Counted from the first letter of the stretch, positions 18,759 to 28,004 are shown. The stretch: DNA of 64,000 nt from Phycicoccus sp. Soil748 (GCF_001428025.1 NZ_LMSC01000007.1:188535-252534), one strand, 5' to 3'. The notes: generated by a model from the sequence alone, not told the origin. A program made the numbers and translations.

Positions 18759-20276
18759 GTGGGAGCACGTGGCAGCACACGGGTCCGCGTCGCCGCGCTC
18801 TGCCCCGCAGTGCTGGCTCTGGCCGTCGCCTGTACGACGTCGCCGGGCACCCCCTCCAGCGGCACCCGGACGCCGCCCACGGCGAGGGTGGTGGAGGGAA
18901 GGACGCTGGCGGGGACACCGATGGCGGCCTGCACCATCAGCGGTGAGCAGCCGGTCAAGGCGCAGGCGGCTGCCCTGTGCGGAGTCCTGTCCGTGCCGGA
19001 GGACCGGTCCACGAGTGGCGGCCGACAGGTCGGCCTGAGGGTGGCGGTGGTGCCAGCCGTTGCGCCGCACCATGATCCGGACCCCGTGTTCGTGCTGGCC
19101 GGTGGTCCGGGGGACGTGGCGACCCAGTTCTTCGCGTGGCTGCCGTCGGTGTTCAAGGACCTCCACGCGACGCGCGACATCGTGCTCGTCGACCAGCGTG
19201 GCACCGGTGGGTCCCACCCCTTGACCCTGCCGCAGCCGCCGGACACCACGGGACAGTCACCTTCTCGCGCCGACCAGCGCCTGACGGCCTGGTCCCGCGC
19301 AGGCCTCGCGTCGCTGGACGCCGACCCACGGCTCTACACGACCTCGGTCGCAGCGGACGACCTCGACGCGGTCAGGGCGGCCCTGGGCTACGCCAAGGTC
19401 GACCTGTACGGCACGTCCTACGGCGGCACCGTCGCCCAGTACTACCTGCGCCAGCACGGCGACCGGGTACGGGTGGCGGTCCTCGACGGGTCGACGCCGG
19501 TCGACGTGCCGGTGCTCGAACGGATAGGGCGCAACAGCCAGGCGGCCCTCGACCTGCTGTTCCGCCGATGCGCAGCCGACCCGGCGTGCCACCACGCATT
19601 CCCGCGCCTGGGCGCCGAGTGGAACGGGCTGGTGAAGCGGTTCGGCCACCCGGTCACCGTCGTCGACCCCGCCTCCGGCGCGACGCAGACGGTGGACAAG
19701 GTCATGCTCGCCACCGCGGTCCACGCTGCGCTGCTGACCGAGTCCGGTGCGGCGCAGCTCCCGCTGGCACTCCACCTCGCCTACCGGGGCCGGCTGGTCG
19801 AGGCCGCCCGGCTCATCGGCACCTCGGATGGCGGCGGTCCGCGCCTGCTCATGGCCGACGTCATCACCTGCTCCGAGAGCTGGGCGCGGTACGACCCGGT
19901 GGAGGTGGCGCGGCAGGGCGCCCGGTCCTTCGCCCTCGCCCGGGAGCTGGCGCTGGCACGGCAGCGCGCCGCCCTCTGCGCCCACCTGCCGAAGGGCGTG
20001 GTCCCGGCCGACGACGCCGCCGCGGTCCGCACCGACACCCCGGTGCTGTGGGTGACCGGCGACGGCGACCCGCAGGACCCACCGGCCAACCTCTCCGCGG
20101 TCACCGCGCAGGAGACCCACAGCCGCGTCGTCGTGGTGCCGGCGCAGCAGCACGTGGTCGGCCACCTCGGGTGCCTGCCGTCGGTGGTCGCCGTGTTCGT
20201 CGACGCCGGGAGCGCCGACGGGCTGGACGTCTCGTGCGTGGCGCGCGCGACCCCGGCCCCTGCGTTCAGGCTGAGG
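18759..20276 (+). CDS. Alpha/beta-hydrolase lipoprotein (TAP-like), 3' end disrupted
   Basis: A secreted hydrolase of about 506 residues. GTG 18759 has GGGAGG 6 nt upstream. A signal peptide ends in the lipobox LALAVAC. Catalytic features are the oxyanion loop VLAGGPG, the nucleophile elbow YGTSYGGTVAQ, an acid in VTGDGDP and a His in QQHVVGH. The protein resembles TAP-like peptidases of actinobacteria, which end just after a GLDVSCV segment. Here that segment is at about 20235, but no in-frame stop follows and the frame stays open to 21776, through the NlpC/P60 gene. TGA at 20272-20274 is one base out of frame, so a one-base frameshift is likely. The end given is the expected domain end, not a stop. 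Confidence 0.75.
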
Positions 20277-20340
20277 TTACGGCGCCGTGCCGGGACGTCG
20301 AGCACTGGTGCCGCGCGGTCGCGGGGCAGACGGTCGAGGC

Positions 20341-21528
20341 GTGGGCTCCAGGATCGTCGTCACCGCAGTGACCCTCGTGTGGGGGCTCGCCCTGACCGCG
20401 TGTGCGGGCCCCTCGCGTCCGACGCCCTCGACGCTGCGCCCCGCCACCGCCGCCACGGCCACCACCACGACCTCGGGCTCCCGGAGCACGACGACGCACG
20501 ACGCCACTGCCGGGCCGTCGACGTCGTCGCCCCGGTCGAGTGCGGCCCACACGTCGACCTCTCCTCGGACGCACACCACGACGGCTTCCGCCCCCTCCCG
20601 GACGAGCAGCCAGGTGACACCGCGGGCCGGGCACTCCGCGTGGGTCGCCGTGTCCGTCGCGACCCTCTGGCGCTCGTGGTCCTCGCCGCGGGCCGTGGAC
20701 CAGCCCGCGCTGCGCGCCCCGGCCGACATCCGCGGGTGGCTCGCGGCGATGACCCTGTCCGACCGTCGTGGCCTCCAGGGCCGGGCCGACACCCAGGCGC
20801 TCCTGGGCGACCGCGTGCTGGTGGTCGCCATCTCCGGCACGTGGGCGAAGGTCGTCGTGCCCGACCAGCCCACCCCGCTCGACGCCCGCGGCTACCCGGG
20901 GTGGCTGCCGCTGCGCCAGCTCAGCGCCGCACCCGCCGCATCGGCGACCGAGTACGCCACGGTCGTGTCACGGACCGCGTGGCTGCGCACCGACTCCGCC
21001 GCTGCCACCCCGGTCGTGGAGATCAGCTACGGCACGCGCCTGCCGGTGCTGGCCGGTGTCGGGAGCCGGCTGCGCGTGGGGCTGCCCGGCGGCATGGTCC
21101 GCCGGGTCGACGCGGGGCTCGTCGCCCGCCGGAGCGGTACGGCCGCGGCGCAGCCGACCACCGGCGCCTCGCTCGTGCAGTCGGCCCAGGCCTTCACCGG
21201 GCTGCCGTACCTCTGGGCGGGACGCTCGGGGTTCGGCTTCGACTGCTCGGGCCTGACGTCGCTGGTCCACCGCGTGCACGGCGTGGTCGTCCCCCGGGAC
21301 GCCGACGCGCAGGCCACGAGGGGCAGGAGCGTGTCCTCCAGCGCGCTGCAGGCCGGCGACCTGCTCTTCTACGCGACGGCGTCCGGCTACGTCCACCACG
21401 TGTCGATGTATGCCGGGGGAGGGCTCATGGTCCAGTCGCCGGCCACCGGGCAGGCCGTGCAGACCATCCCGGTGGCCACGCCGTCGTACGCCGCGCAGTT
21501 CGCGGGCGCGCGGCGCTACCTCCCCTGA
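20341..21528 (+). CDS. NlpC/P60 cell-wall peptidase, lipoprotein
   Basis: A 395-residue exported protein. The N-terminal signal ends in LALTAC (lipobox), followed by a Ser/Thr-rich linker. Two SH3-like segments come next (YPGWLPLRQL and VGLPGGMVRRVDAGLV). The C-terminal NlpC/P60 domain has catalytic Cys in FGFDCSGLTSL and His in YVHHVSMYAGG. It would cleave peptidoglycan stem peptides outside the membrane. GTG 20341 has only a weak ribosome site and starts 65 nt after the hydrolase domain ends; the two may be co-transcribed. Confidence 0.88.
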   Translation: MGSRIVVTAVTLVWGLALTACAGPSRPTPSTLRPATAATATTTTSGSRSTTTHDATAGPSTSSPRSSAAHTSTSPRTHTTTASAPSRTSSQVTPRAGHSAWVAVSVATLWRSWSSPRAVDQPALRAPADIRGWLAAMTLSDRRGLQGRADTQALLGDRVLVVAISGTWAKVVVPDQPTPLDARGYPGWLPLRQLSAAPAASATEYATVVSRTAWLRTDSAAATPVVEISYGTRLPVLAGVGSRLRVGLPGGMVRRVDAGLVARRSGTAAAQPTTGASLVQSAQAFTGLPYLWAGRSGFGFDCSGLTSLVHRVHGVVVPRDADAQATRGRSVSSSALQAGDLLFYATASGYVHHVSMYAGGGLMVQSPATGQAVQTIPVATPSYAAQFAGARRYLP

Positions 21529-21587
21529 CCCGCCAGCGCCCGCGGGTCCGCCAAGGGGTTCGTCAGGGAGCGAGGTGCCGCCCTCAG

Positions 21588-22154
21588 TCAGCGGGGGCGC
21601 AGGGTGACGTCGTGCTCGCCGGTGCGGTCCTCGATGTCGCCCTCGGCCGTCTCGAGCAGCTGGTCGGCGAGCCGGCGCAGGGCCCGGGCGACCGCCACCT
21701 CCTCACCGATCTCGGGGGTCACCAGGTCGTGGGGGCTCCGCTCGCTGTGGCCGCTGGCGCTCAGCCTGTTCGGTGAGTCGGCCACGAGCAGGACGTGGGC
21801 GTCGGTCTCGTCGTCGGAGCCGAAGATGCTGATCCGCACCTGCCAGTCGCGGACGTGGTGCGGGCTGTCACCACCGGCCGCCCTGGGTGCCGCGGAGGTC
21901 CCGTGGCCGGCCTCCTCGTGCCGGCCGTTCCCGTCGTGGCCCTCGTGGTGCCCGTCCTCGTGGTGCGGCGGTGCGCCGATGCGCAGGACCGCCCCGGGAC
22001 CCGGGTAGATCAGGCCCTCGTGGCCGTCACTCCACTTGACGAGGAACGGCGGTGTGCCGCCCGGCCCCCGGGCCTCGAGCACCTCCCCGTCCCTGACCGG
22101 GCCCTCCACGACGACCGGCGCGAGGACGATGCGGTCTCCAGGCTGTGCCTTCAT
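21588..22154 (-). CDS. DUF1918-DUF1876 fusion with His-rich linker
   Basis: A 188-residue protein. Residues 1-60 form a DUF1918 domain (AQPGDRIVLAP, PPFLVKWSDGHEGLIYPGP). A His/Glu/Gly-rich linker follows (HHEDGHHEGHDGNGRHEEAG). The C-terminus is a DUF1876 domain (WQVRISIFGSDDETDAHVLL with SASGHSERSP). The two domains are normally separate small proteins in actinobacteria. Function unknown; the linker could bind metal. ATG 22154 has GGAGG upstream; a further ATG four codons earlier overlaps that site. Confidence 0.82.
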   Translation of the reverse strand: MKAQPGDRIVLAPVVVEGPVRDGEVLEARGPGGTPPFLVKWSDGHEGLIYPGPGAVLRIGAPPHHEDGHHEGHDGNGRHEEAGHGTSAAPRAAGGDSPHHVRDWQVRISIFGSDDETDAHVLLVADSPNRLSASGHSERSPHDLVTPEIGEEVAVARALRRLADQLLETAEGDIEDRTGEHDVTLRPR

Positions 22155-22360
22155 GGCAGCCTCCATTCTGGTGTCCGGGAGGCCAGTCTGTGCGTCCGGT
22201 GGGGCGGCTCCACAGGGCCCTAGGTCCCGTGCCGACGTTGGTCGAGAGCTCGGCGCCGAGATGAATCGTCAACGAGGAGTAAGGGACGGGGCTTTCGACC
22301 CTGGAGGCAGTCGCAGGCATGCGGTGTGCTGTGGGGGAGGGAGAAGAGGGAGAAGACGTC

Positions 22361-23332
22361 ATGAGGAGTCGACGAGCAAAGGTGGTGGCGGGGGCTGTCG
22401 CGCTGCTCGCCACGGTCACGGCGTGTGCCGGAGCGGGCAACGACGCCACGTCCAGCTCGTCCTCGTCGACGGCAACGACCTCGTCCACCCAGCCGAGCGC
22501 GTCGTCGAGCAGCAGCTCTTCGAGCGCAGGCCCGTCCAGCTCCACCACACCGGGTGGCGCCACGTCGACCACCCCCCACGGCTCGTCCACCCTGCCCGCC
22601 CGCACCCTCCCGAGCATCCCCGTCTACTACATCGCCGAGTCCCAGCGCTCGTTCCGGCTGTACCGCGAGTTCCGCACCGTCCCCGACGCGGGCGGGGCGG
22701 TCGCGTCGGCCGTGCGCGCGATGACCCGGCTGGCCCCACTCGACCCGGACTACATGACGCCGTGGCGACCCGCCAGCCGGATGACGGTGTCGCAGCGGGG
22801 CACCACGATCACCGTGGACCTCTCCGCCGACGCGTTCTCCAACCACGACGTCGGCAGTGAGGTCGCGGCGACGGCCATCCAGCAGCTCGTCTACACGGCG
22901 ACCGCGGCGGCGTACCAGAACGGCACCCCCGCCACGACGGTCACCATCACCAAGGACGGCGGCCCCGCCGACGTCTGGGGCGTCCTGCGCATCGGCACCC
23001 CCACCCGCCGCGCCCCGCTGCAGGACGTCCAGGCGCAGGCGTGGGTGACCTCACCCCAGTACGGCGAGGTCCGCAAGGCGGGCTCGGTCAGGTTCACCGG
23101 GTACGGCACGTCGTTCGAGGCCACGTTCGGCTGGGTCGTGCGGACCAGGGCCGGAGCGGTCGTGGCCCGCGGGACCGCCATGGGCGGGACCGGCACCGGC
23201 GGATTCGGGCAGCTGTCCTTCACGACGCGGCTGCGGCCCGGGACCTACACCGTCACCCTCTCGACCGACGACCCGTCGGGTGGCGAGGGCGCCGGACCGG
23301 CCACCGACGACAAGACGTTCACCGTCCGCTGA
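22361..23332 (+). CDS. GerMN-Gmad2 domain lipoprotein
   Basis: A 323-residue lipoprotein (lipobox TVTAC near residue 22) with a long Ser/Thr-rich wall-spanning linker. Residues about 85-200 form a GerMN domain (PVYYIAESQRSFRLYREF, ITVDLSADAF). The C-terminal about 100 residues form an Ig-like Gmad2 domain (SVRFTGYGTSFEATFGWVV). In non-sporulating actinobacteria such proteins occur at the cell surface and their role is unclear. ATG 22361 has GGGAGAAG upstream. Confidence 0.88.
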   Translation: MRSRRAKVVAGAVALLATVTACAGAGNDATSSSSSSTATTSSTQPSASSSSSSSSAGPSSSTTPGGATSTTPHGSSTLPARTLPSIPVYYIAESQRSFRLYREFRTVPDAGGAVASAVRAMTRLAPLDPDYMTPWRPASRMTVSQRGTTITVDLSADAFSNHDVGSEVAATAIQQLVYTATAAAYQNGTPATTVTITKDGGPADVWGVLRIGTPTRRAPLQDVQAQAWVTSPQYGEVRKAGSVRFTGYGTSFEATFGWVVRTRAGAVVARGTAMGGTGTGGFGQLSFTTRLRPGTYTVTLSTDDPSGGEGAGPATDDKTFTVR

Positions 23333-23353
23333 CGCACCGTAGGCCGGTCCGAG

Positions 23354-23404
23354 CGACCAGCCGGGCCGGGCGACCAGCCGGGCCGGGCGACCAGCCGGGC
23401 CGGG
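23354..23404. repeat. Three tandem copies of a 17-bp repeat
   Basis: The unit CGACCAGCCGGGCCGGG starts at 23354, 23371 and 23388 with no mismatch. It lies between two convergent genes (stops at 23332 and 23411). It may contribute to termination, but it is not a simple hairpin. Confidence 0.85.
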
Positions 23405-23410
23405 CGTCCC

Positions 23411-24226
23411 TCAGTCGTCCTCGAGGGGCTTGAGGCCCAGGTAGGTGCAGGCACGCCGCGCCGGGCTGAGGTCGTCGTCGTCCTCGACCGCGACGAACTC
23501 GGTGACCAGGCCCTGCGCGATGACCTCGACGGGCTCGCCGGTCTCCTCCGACCGCCACCGCAGGAGCTCGAGGGCCGCGCCGGCCGTGAGCCGGAAGGCG
23601 CCGATGAGGATGCCCTTGGCCTGCTCGAGGGCGATGAGGTGCTCGAGCGACGGGGTGCTCTGCGTACGGGCGTCGTCGGCGTGCCCGGAGAAGGCGTGCG
23701 TGAGGTCGACGAAGTAGCCCTGCACGGCGATGACGTTCCCGTCGTCGTCGCAGAAGCCCTCACCCACCGAGAGCACCTCACGGACCCGGCCGCGGGCGTC
23801 GACGACGCGGTGGCGGCAGCAGAAGGGCTCGCCCGTCGTGAGGACGCCTCGCAGCGTGTCCTCGGTCGCGAGGAGGTCCTCGGGGTGCTTGTGCGCCATC
23901 AGGAGGTCGGTGCTCGGGTCGACCTCACCGGTCTCGAACCCGTGGAGCGCGAACATGCCCGGCGACCACCACCACGAGCCGGTGGGCACGTCGTAGCGGA
24001 ACCTCGCGGCCGGCTCTGAGGTGCCGGCAGCGACGGCCACGAGCGGGTTCAACGGGGCGTCCCAAGGGTCGTTGACGTCGACGGCGTCCTTGTCGGGGGT
24101 CGCGTCCGTCGTCGTGCCGACCGGGTCGTGCGCCGGCTCCATCGCCTCGGTCGCCGGCCTCGCGTAGTCAGGGCTGGGCTCCGTCGGCGCCGTCCCAGAA
24201 GTCTCTGGCGGGGTGGCAATGCTCAT
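23411..24226 (-). CDS. PAS-ANTAR RNA-binding regulator
   Basis: A 271-residue protein. Residues 1-70 are acidic and low in complexity. A PAS_3-type fold follows (SWWWSPGMFALHGFETGEVD, EPFCCRHRVVDARGRVREVL). The C-terminal ANTAR domain (HLIALEQAKGILIGAFRLTA then a conserved hydrophobic helix) binds paired RNA hairpins to prevent transcription termination. It probably responds to a ligand or redox state through PAS. ATG 24226 has GGAAGAG upstream. Targets are unknown. Confidence 0.9.
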   Translation of the reverse strand: MSIATPPETSGTAPTEPSPDYARPATEAMEPAHDPVGTTTDATPDKDAVDVNDPWDAPLNPLVAVAAGTSEPAARFRYDVPTGSWWWSPGMFALHGFETGEVDPSTDLLMAHKHPEDLLATEDTLRGVLTTGEPFCCRHRVVDARGRVREVLSVGEGFCDDDGNVIAVQGYFVDLTHAFSGHADDARTQSTPSLEHLIALEQAKGILIGAFRLTAGAALELLRWRSEETGEPVEVIAQGLVTEFVAVEDDDDLSPARRACTYLGLKPLEDD

Positions 24227-24632
24227 GTCGACTCTTCCGCGTAGGCCCCTCGAACAGTGCCCCGACCCTACCCACAACCAGGGGAGATATGTCCCTTGCG
24301 GTCTTCCGACCTTGCCCTTCCCGACCCGGACCGGCCCTGCCGTCCGCCACCGGCGCCGCTGGGCGGTACGATCGGAGCAGTACCGGCTCCCGGCCGGACC
24401 GCCCCATCTCGCCCCGGCTCGGCCCGGTGCTCGGCGGCTGTCGTCCAGGAGTTCGTCGGTGCCACTCGGGGGTGAGCCGCCTGGCCGCCCCGACCTCCAG
24501 CGGGTGGGTGGTGCCGAGTCGCGTCGTGGGGGTCCTCGGACCGACCCGACGTCCGATCGTCCGGCCGTGACGTGCGCGCCGGTTGTCAGTCCGCACACCA
24601 GCTCGTCGCGGTCTACGCGGAGGAGGAGTCAG
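24227..24632. other. Gene-free region upstream of the SNF2 helicase gene
   Basis: About 400 nt between divergent genes. A -10-like TACGAT at 24367-24372 could drive the helicase, leaving a leader of about 250 nt. Open frames here in several phases have no ribosome site or family feature. No tRNA, repeat array or riboswitch was recognised. Confidence 0.5.
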
Positions 24633-26813
24633 TTGGCTCGAGGCCAGCGCCAGAACGGCGCCGCCCGCAGCGGCGGTTCAGCCGGCGGTCCCGGCCGGGG
24701 CGGTGCGTCCCGGCGCGCCGGCGACGGGGGTTCCCGACCCGGTCGGCGGCTCCGCGAGCTCGACAACGAGGGCATCATCCCGGTGCTCGCCAAGGCGGTC
24801 CGGGAGGTGGAGACCGCCGCCCAGCGCGGTCGTGTCCGCCCCTCTGGCCGCACCACCTTCCAGGTCGTGGCCCTGCTCGTGCGCGAGGAGCGTGCGCGGC
24901 TCAAGGCCGACACCAGCCTGACCGAGGGCCAGCGCGCCGAGCAGCTCAAGCGGCTCGACGGCATCGCGACCATCCTCGCCAAGACGGCTGCCCGCGACAC
25001 CTCGCTGCTGGTCCTCCTGGCCGAGGACGCCACGGTCTCCGACGACGCGAAGGTCCTGCGCCGCGAGATGCAGGTGGCGGCGGGGCTCGCGCTCCCCGAG
25101 GAGGAGGAGCCCGAACCCGAGCCCGAGACCGTGACGGCCACCGTGGACCGCCGGGTCGTGCCCAGGTCGGTCGTCGCGCGCCAGCTCTCCAACCCGTTCC
25201 TCTCCCCCGACTTCTCCGCCGTCGAGCACCACCGCCCCGTGACCGGCCGCCTCGGCAGCTGGGAGCTGCTCGGCCCGCTGTTCCGCTCCTTCGAGTACGG
25301 TGGCGCCTCCTCCTGCATGGACCTGCCCGAGCCCGGACCGCTGGCCACCCCGCCCGGTATGGAGCTGATGCACCACCAGGCGCAGCTCGTCGAGTCGGCG
25401 GCCCAGGGGCACCGCACCTTCCTGCTGGCCGACGAGCCGGGCCTCGGGAAGACCGCGCAGGCGCTGCTCGCCGCGCGGGCAGCCGAGGCATACCCGCTGC
25501 TCGTCGTGGTGCCGAACGTCGTCAAGACCAACTGGGCCCGCGAGGCGCAGCTGTGGACCCCGGAGCACCCCGTGACCGTGGTGCACGGCAACGGCGAGGA
25601 CATCGACGGGTTCGCCGACATCGTCGTCGTCAACTACGAGGTGCTCGACCGCCACGTCGGGTGGCTGGGCGACCTCGGGTTCCGGGGCATGGTCGTCGAC
25701 GAGGCCCACTTCATCAAGAACAAGACCTCGCAGCGCTCGCAGCACGTGCTGCAGCTCTCGGAGCGCATCCGCACCCGCACCGTGCGCCCGCTCCTCATGG
25801 CCCTCACCGGCACCCCGCTCATCAACGACATCGAGGACTTCCGGGCCATCTGGCAGTTCCTCGGCTGGATCGACGACAAGAAGCCGCTCGGGCCGCTCAT
25901 GCACGCGCTCGAGCAGACCGGGCTGACCCCGGCGGATCCCGGCTTCTACACCGCGGCCCGCGCCAGCGTCATCGACCAGGGCATCGTGCGCCGGCGCAAG
26001 GTCGACGTCGCCTCCGACATCCCGGCGCGTCGCATCGCCGACCTCCCGGTGGAGCTCGACGACGAGGCCGGGCGCTCGATCCGGGCCGCGGAGCGCGAGC
26101 TGGCCAGGCGCCTGGTGGCGCGCTACGACAGCGCCATGGAGACCCGCAGGTCCAGCGTCCTCGTCGAGGGGATCGACCACGAGCTCGTACGGCGCGTGGC
26201 GCGGTGGGAGCGGGAGGACACCAGCCCCTCGGCGACCGAGGAGAACGTCTTCGGCGTCATGCGGCGCATCGGCCAGGCGAAGGCCGGCCTCGCCGCCGAC
26301 TACGCCGCGCAGCTGGCCCGCAGCGTCGGCAAGGTCGTGTTCTTCGCCAAGCACATCGACGTCATGGACGTCGCGGAGGAGACCTTCGCCAAGCGGGGGC
26401 TGCGCTACTCGTCGATCCGCGGTGACCAGACGCCCAGGCAGCGCGAGGCGGCGATCGCGGCCTTCGTGCAGGACCCCGACGTGGCGGTGGTCGTCTGCTC
26501 GCTCACGGCGGCGGGGGTCGGCCTCAACCTGCAGGTCGCGTCCAACGTCGTGCTCGCAGAGCTGTCGTGGACCGACGCGGAGCAGACGCAGGCCATCGAC
26601 CGGGTGCACCGCATCGGCCAGGGTGAGCCGGTCACCGCGTGGCGGATCATCGCCGCGCAGACCATCGACCCCAAGGTCGCCCAGCTCATCGACGGCAAGG
26701 CGGGACTCGCGGCGCGCGCGCTCGACGGCTCCGACGAGGACGTCAGCTCCTCCGAGGACATCCAGCTCGAGGCCCTGGTGGCCCTGCTGACGGAGGCGCT
26801 CGAGAAGCGGTAG
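24633..26813 (+). CDS. SNF2/SWI2-family DEAH helicase
   Basis: A 726-residue SF2 ATPase. It has a basic N-terminal tail rich in Gly/Arg, then a helical region. Motif I is LLADEPGLGKTAQALL, motif II is VVDEAHFIKNK (DEAH), and LTGTPLIND follows. The second RecA lobe contains FFAKHIDVMD and the arginine-finger motif QAIDRVHRIGQGEPV. These proteins translocate on double-stranded DNA and remodel bound proteins; the specific role is unknown. TTG 24633 is preceded by GGAGGAG at normal spacing; an in-frame stretch to 24213 is rejected. Confidence 0.9.
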   Translation: MARGQRQNGAARSGGSAGGPGRGGASRRAGDGGSRPGRRLRELDNEGIIPVLAKAVREVETAAQRGRVRPSGRTTFQVVALLVREERARLKADTSLTEGQRAEQLKRLDGIATILAKTAARDTSLLVLLAEDATVSDDAKVLRREMQVAAGLALPEEEEPEPEPETVTATVDRRVVPRSVVARQLSNPFLSPDFSAVEHHRPVTGRLGSWELLGPLFRSFEYGGASSCMDLPEPGPLATPPGMELMHHQAQLVESAAQGHRTFLLADEPGLGKTAQALLAARAAEAYPLLVVVPNVVKTNWAREAQLWTPEHPVTVVHGNGEDIDGFADIVVVNYEVLDRHVGWLGDLGFRGMVVDEAHFIKNKTSQRSQHVLQLSERIRTRTVRPLLMALTGTPLINDIEDFRAIWQFLGWIDDKKPLGPLMHALEQTGLTPADPGFYTAARASVIDQGIVRRRKVDVASDIPARRIADLPVELDDEAGRSIRAAERELARRLVARYDSAMETRRSSVLVEGIDHELVRRVARWEREDTSPSATEENVFGVMRRIGQAKAGLAADYAAQLARSVGKVVFFAKHIDVMDVAEETFAKRGLRYSSIRGDQTPRQREAAIAAFVQDPDVAVVVCSLTAAGVGLNLQVASNVVLAELSWTDAEQTQAIDRVHRIGQGEPVTAWRIIAAQTIDPKVAQLIDGKAGLAARALDGSDEDVSSSEDIQLEALVALLTEALEKR

Positions 26814-26829
26814 GCCGGCCACGTGGCAG

Positions 26830-26851
26830 AGAGGCGGCCTACGCCGCCTCT
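26830..26851. terminator. Short hairpin between convergent SNF2 and MerR genes
   Basis: A 9-bp stem AGAGGCGGC/GCCGCCTCT with a four-base loop lies 17 nt after the helicase stop. Confidence 0.6.
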
Positions 26852-26890
26852 GTGCCCTGGGCCCACTCGGCGTACCCCGCGTGGGGTGCC

Positions 26891-27799
26891 TCAGTGCCGC
26901 GGAGCCTCGTCGAGGGCCGCGGCCAGCGCCTGCGAGGCCGCCTGGATCGTGTGGCCGAGCGGGCGGGTCCCGTGCCCGACGTCGTCCTGCGCCGAGCCCC
27001 CGACGCACAGCGGCAGTTCAGGGTGCGCGGCCCGCAGGGCCTCGACCGTCTCGCGCACGGCGACCACGTCCATCCCCATCGGGGCGCCGATGACCACCGC
27101 GGCCGGGGACCGCGCGCCGACGAGGCCGACCCAGCTGGGTACGGGGAGGTCGGCGCCGAGGTAGACCACGTCGACCCCGAGGCGTCGCAGCGCGACCGCG
27201 AACGCGAGGACCCCGAGCTCGTGCAGGGCCCCACGCGCCAGCCCCACGGCGACCCGCGGGCGGTGCACGGGGACGATGACGGCGTCCAGGGCCGCGCCGA
27301 GGCGTCGCTGGACCGCTGCGCTCACGAGGTGCTCGCCCGCGACGTCGACCACGCCGTCACGCCACCACGTCCCGACGGTCTCGAGCGACGGCATCAGCCA
27401 CTCGTCGACGACCTGCTCGAACCCGGCGCCGGCGAAGGCGGTGTCGAGGGCGGCGGCGACGGCCTCCCGGTCGAGATCAGCGGCTGCCTGGGCCAGTGCG
27501 GTGGTGTCCCACGTCCTGCCGCTGGGACCGGCCGGGGGAGGGGCAGCTGCCAGGCGCCGGTGCCCGTCCACGGGCAAGGCCTGGGCCTCGCCCAGCAGGT
27601 GGGCGGCCGCCGTCTGCGGTGACCACCCCGCAGCCACCAGCGACGACATCGCGCGGACCACCTGCAACGCGTGGTCGTCGTACAGGCGGTAGCCGCCCTC
27701 GGTGCGCTGCGGGTGGACCAGGCCGTAGCGCCGCTCCCACACGCGCAGGGTGGCTGCGGGTACGCCGGTCAGCTGCGCCGCGTGCCCGATCGTGTACAC
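26891..27799 (-). CDS. CarH/LitR-type MerR regulator with cobalamin-binding domain
   Basis: A 302-residue regulator. Residues 1-70 are a MerR winged helix (VYTIGHAAQLTGVPAATLRV, then WERRYG). Residues 95-180 form the helical cap with the W-x9-EH motif (Trp146, Glu156, His157), a hallmark of light-sensing B12 regulators. Residues 182-285 form a B12-binding Rossmann domain: ALHELG keeps His193, the likely lower cobalt ligand, although the usual Glu two residues before it is Ala191. VYLGADLPVPS and VCVGGSA-type loops follow. In CarH/LitR, adenosylcobalamin drives tetramers that repress promoters and light breaks them. It is divergent from the lipid operon, and the GTG start follows a TAGCCT hexamer. 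Confidence 0.9.
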   Translation of the reverse strand: MYTIGHAAQLTGVPAATLRVWERRYGLVHPQRTEGGYRLYDDHALQVVRAMSSLVAAGWSPQTAAAHLLGEAQALPVDGHRRLAAAPPPAGPSGRTWDTTALAQAAADLDREAVAAALDTAFAGAGFEQVVDEWLMPSLETVGTWWRDGVVDVAGEHLVSAAVQRRLGAALDAVIVPVHRPRVAVGLARGALHELGVLAFAVALRRLGVDVVYLGADLPVPSWVGLVGARSPAAVVIGAPMGMDVVAVRETVEALRAAHPELPLCVGGSAQDDVGHGTRPLGHTIQAASQALAAALDEAPRH

Positions 27800-27806
27800 C
27801 CCGGAA

Positions 27807-27812
27807 AGGCTA
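27807..27812 (-). promoter_or_regulatory. -10 hexamer TAGCCT of the MerR gene, leaderless
   Basis: Reading the minus strand, TAGCCT ends 7 nt before the GTG at 27799. No ribosome site is present. Confidence 0.55.
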
Positions 27813-27834
27813 GTCCGCATCCTTGGGCAAAGGC

Positions 27835-27896
27835 TGGACAACGGCGTGGACGAGGGGCACCATCGTTCTTGAGAGACCTTGAACAGAGATTGGACA
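27835..27896 (+). promoter_or_regulatory. Phased TGRACR direct repeats, candidate MerR operator
   Basis: TGGACA at 27835, TGGACG at 27847, TGAACA at 27880 and TGGACA at 27891, with a weaker TGAGAG at 27870. Spacings are 12, 33 and 11 bp, so the sites lie close to a helical repeat. CarH operators are known to consist of 11-bp direct repeats with an ACA core. The assignment is inferred from this similarity. Confidence 0.45.
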
Positions 27897-28004
27897 CGGT
27901 GACCTGGCCCGACTCCTGTGTCCATCCCCGTGGCTCGGGCTGTCCCTCTGGCAGCCCCTGCGCGGGCGGACCGTGGATGGCCCCTCCCGGTCTGCCCGGC
28001 ACGG

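Noticed and set aside
20341-21528. Treating the NlpC/P60 region as part of one giant hydrolase
   Set aside because: The NlpC/P60 frame has a lipobox, catalytic Cys and His and its own stop; the hydrolase frame there is Arg/Pro-rich noise.
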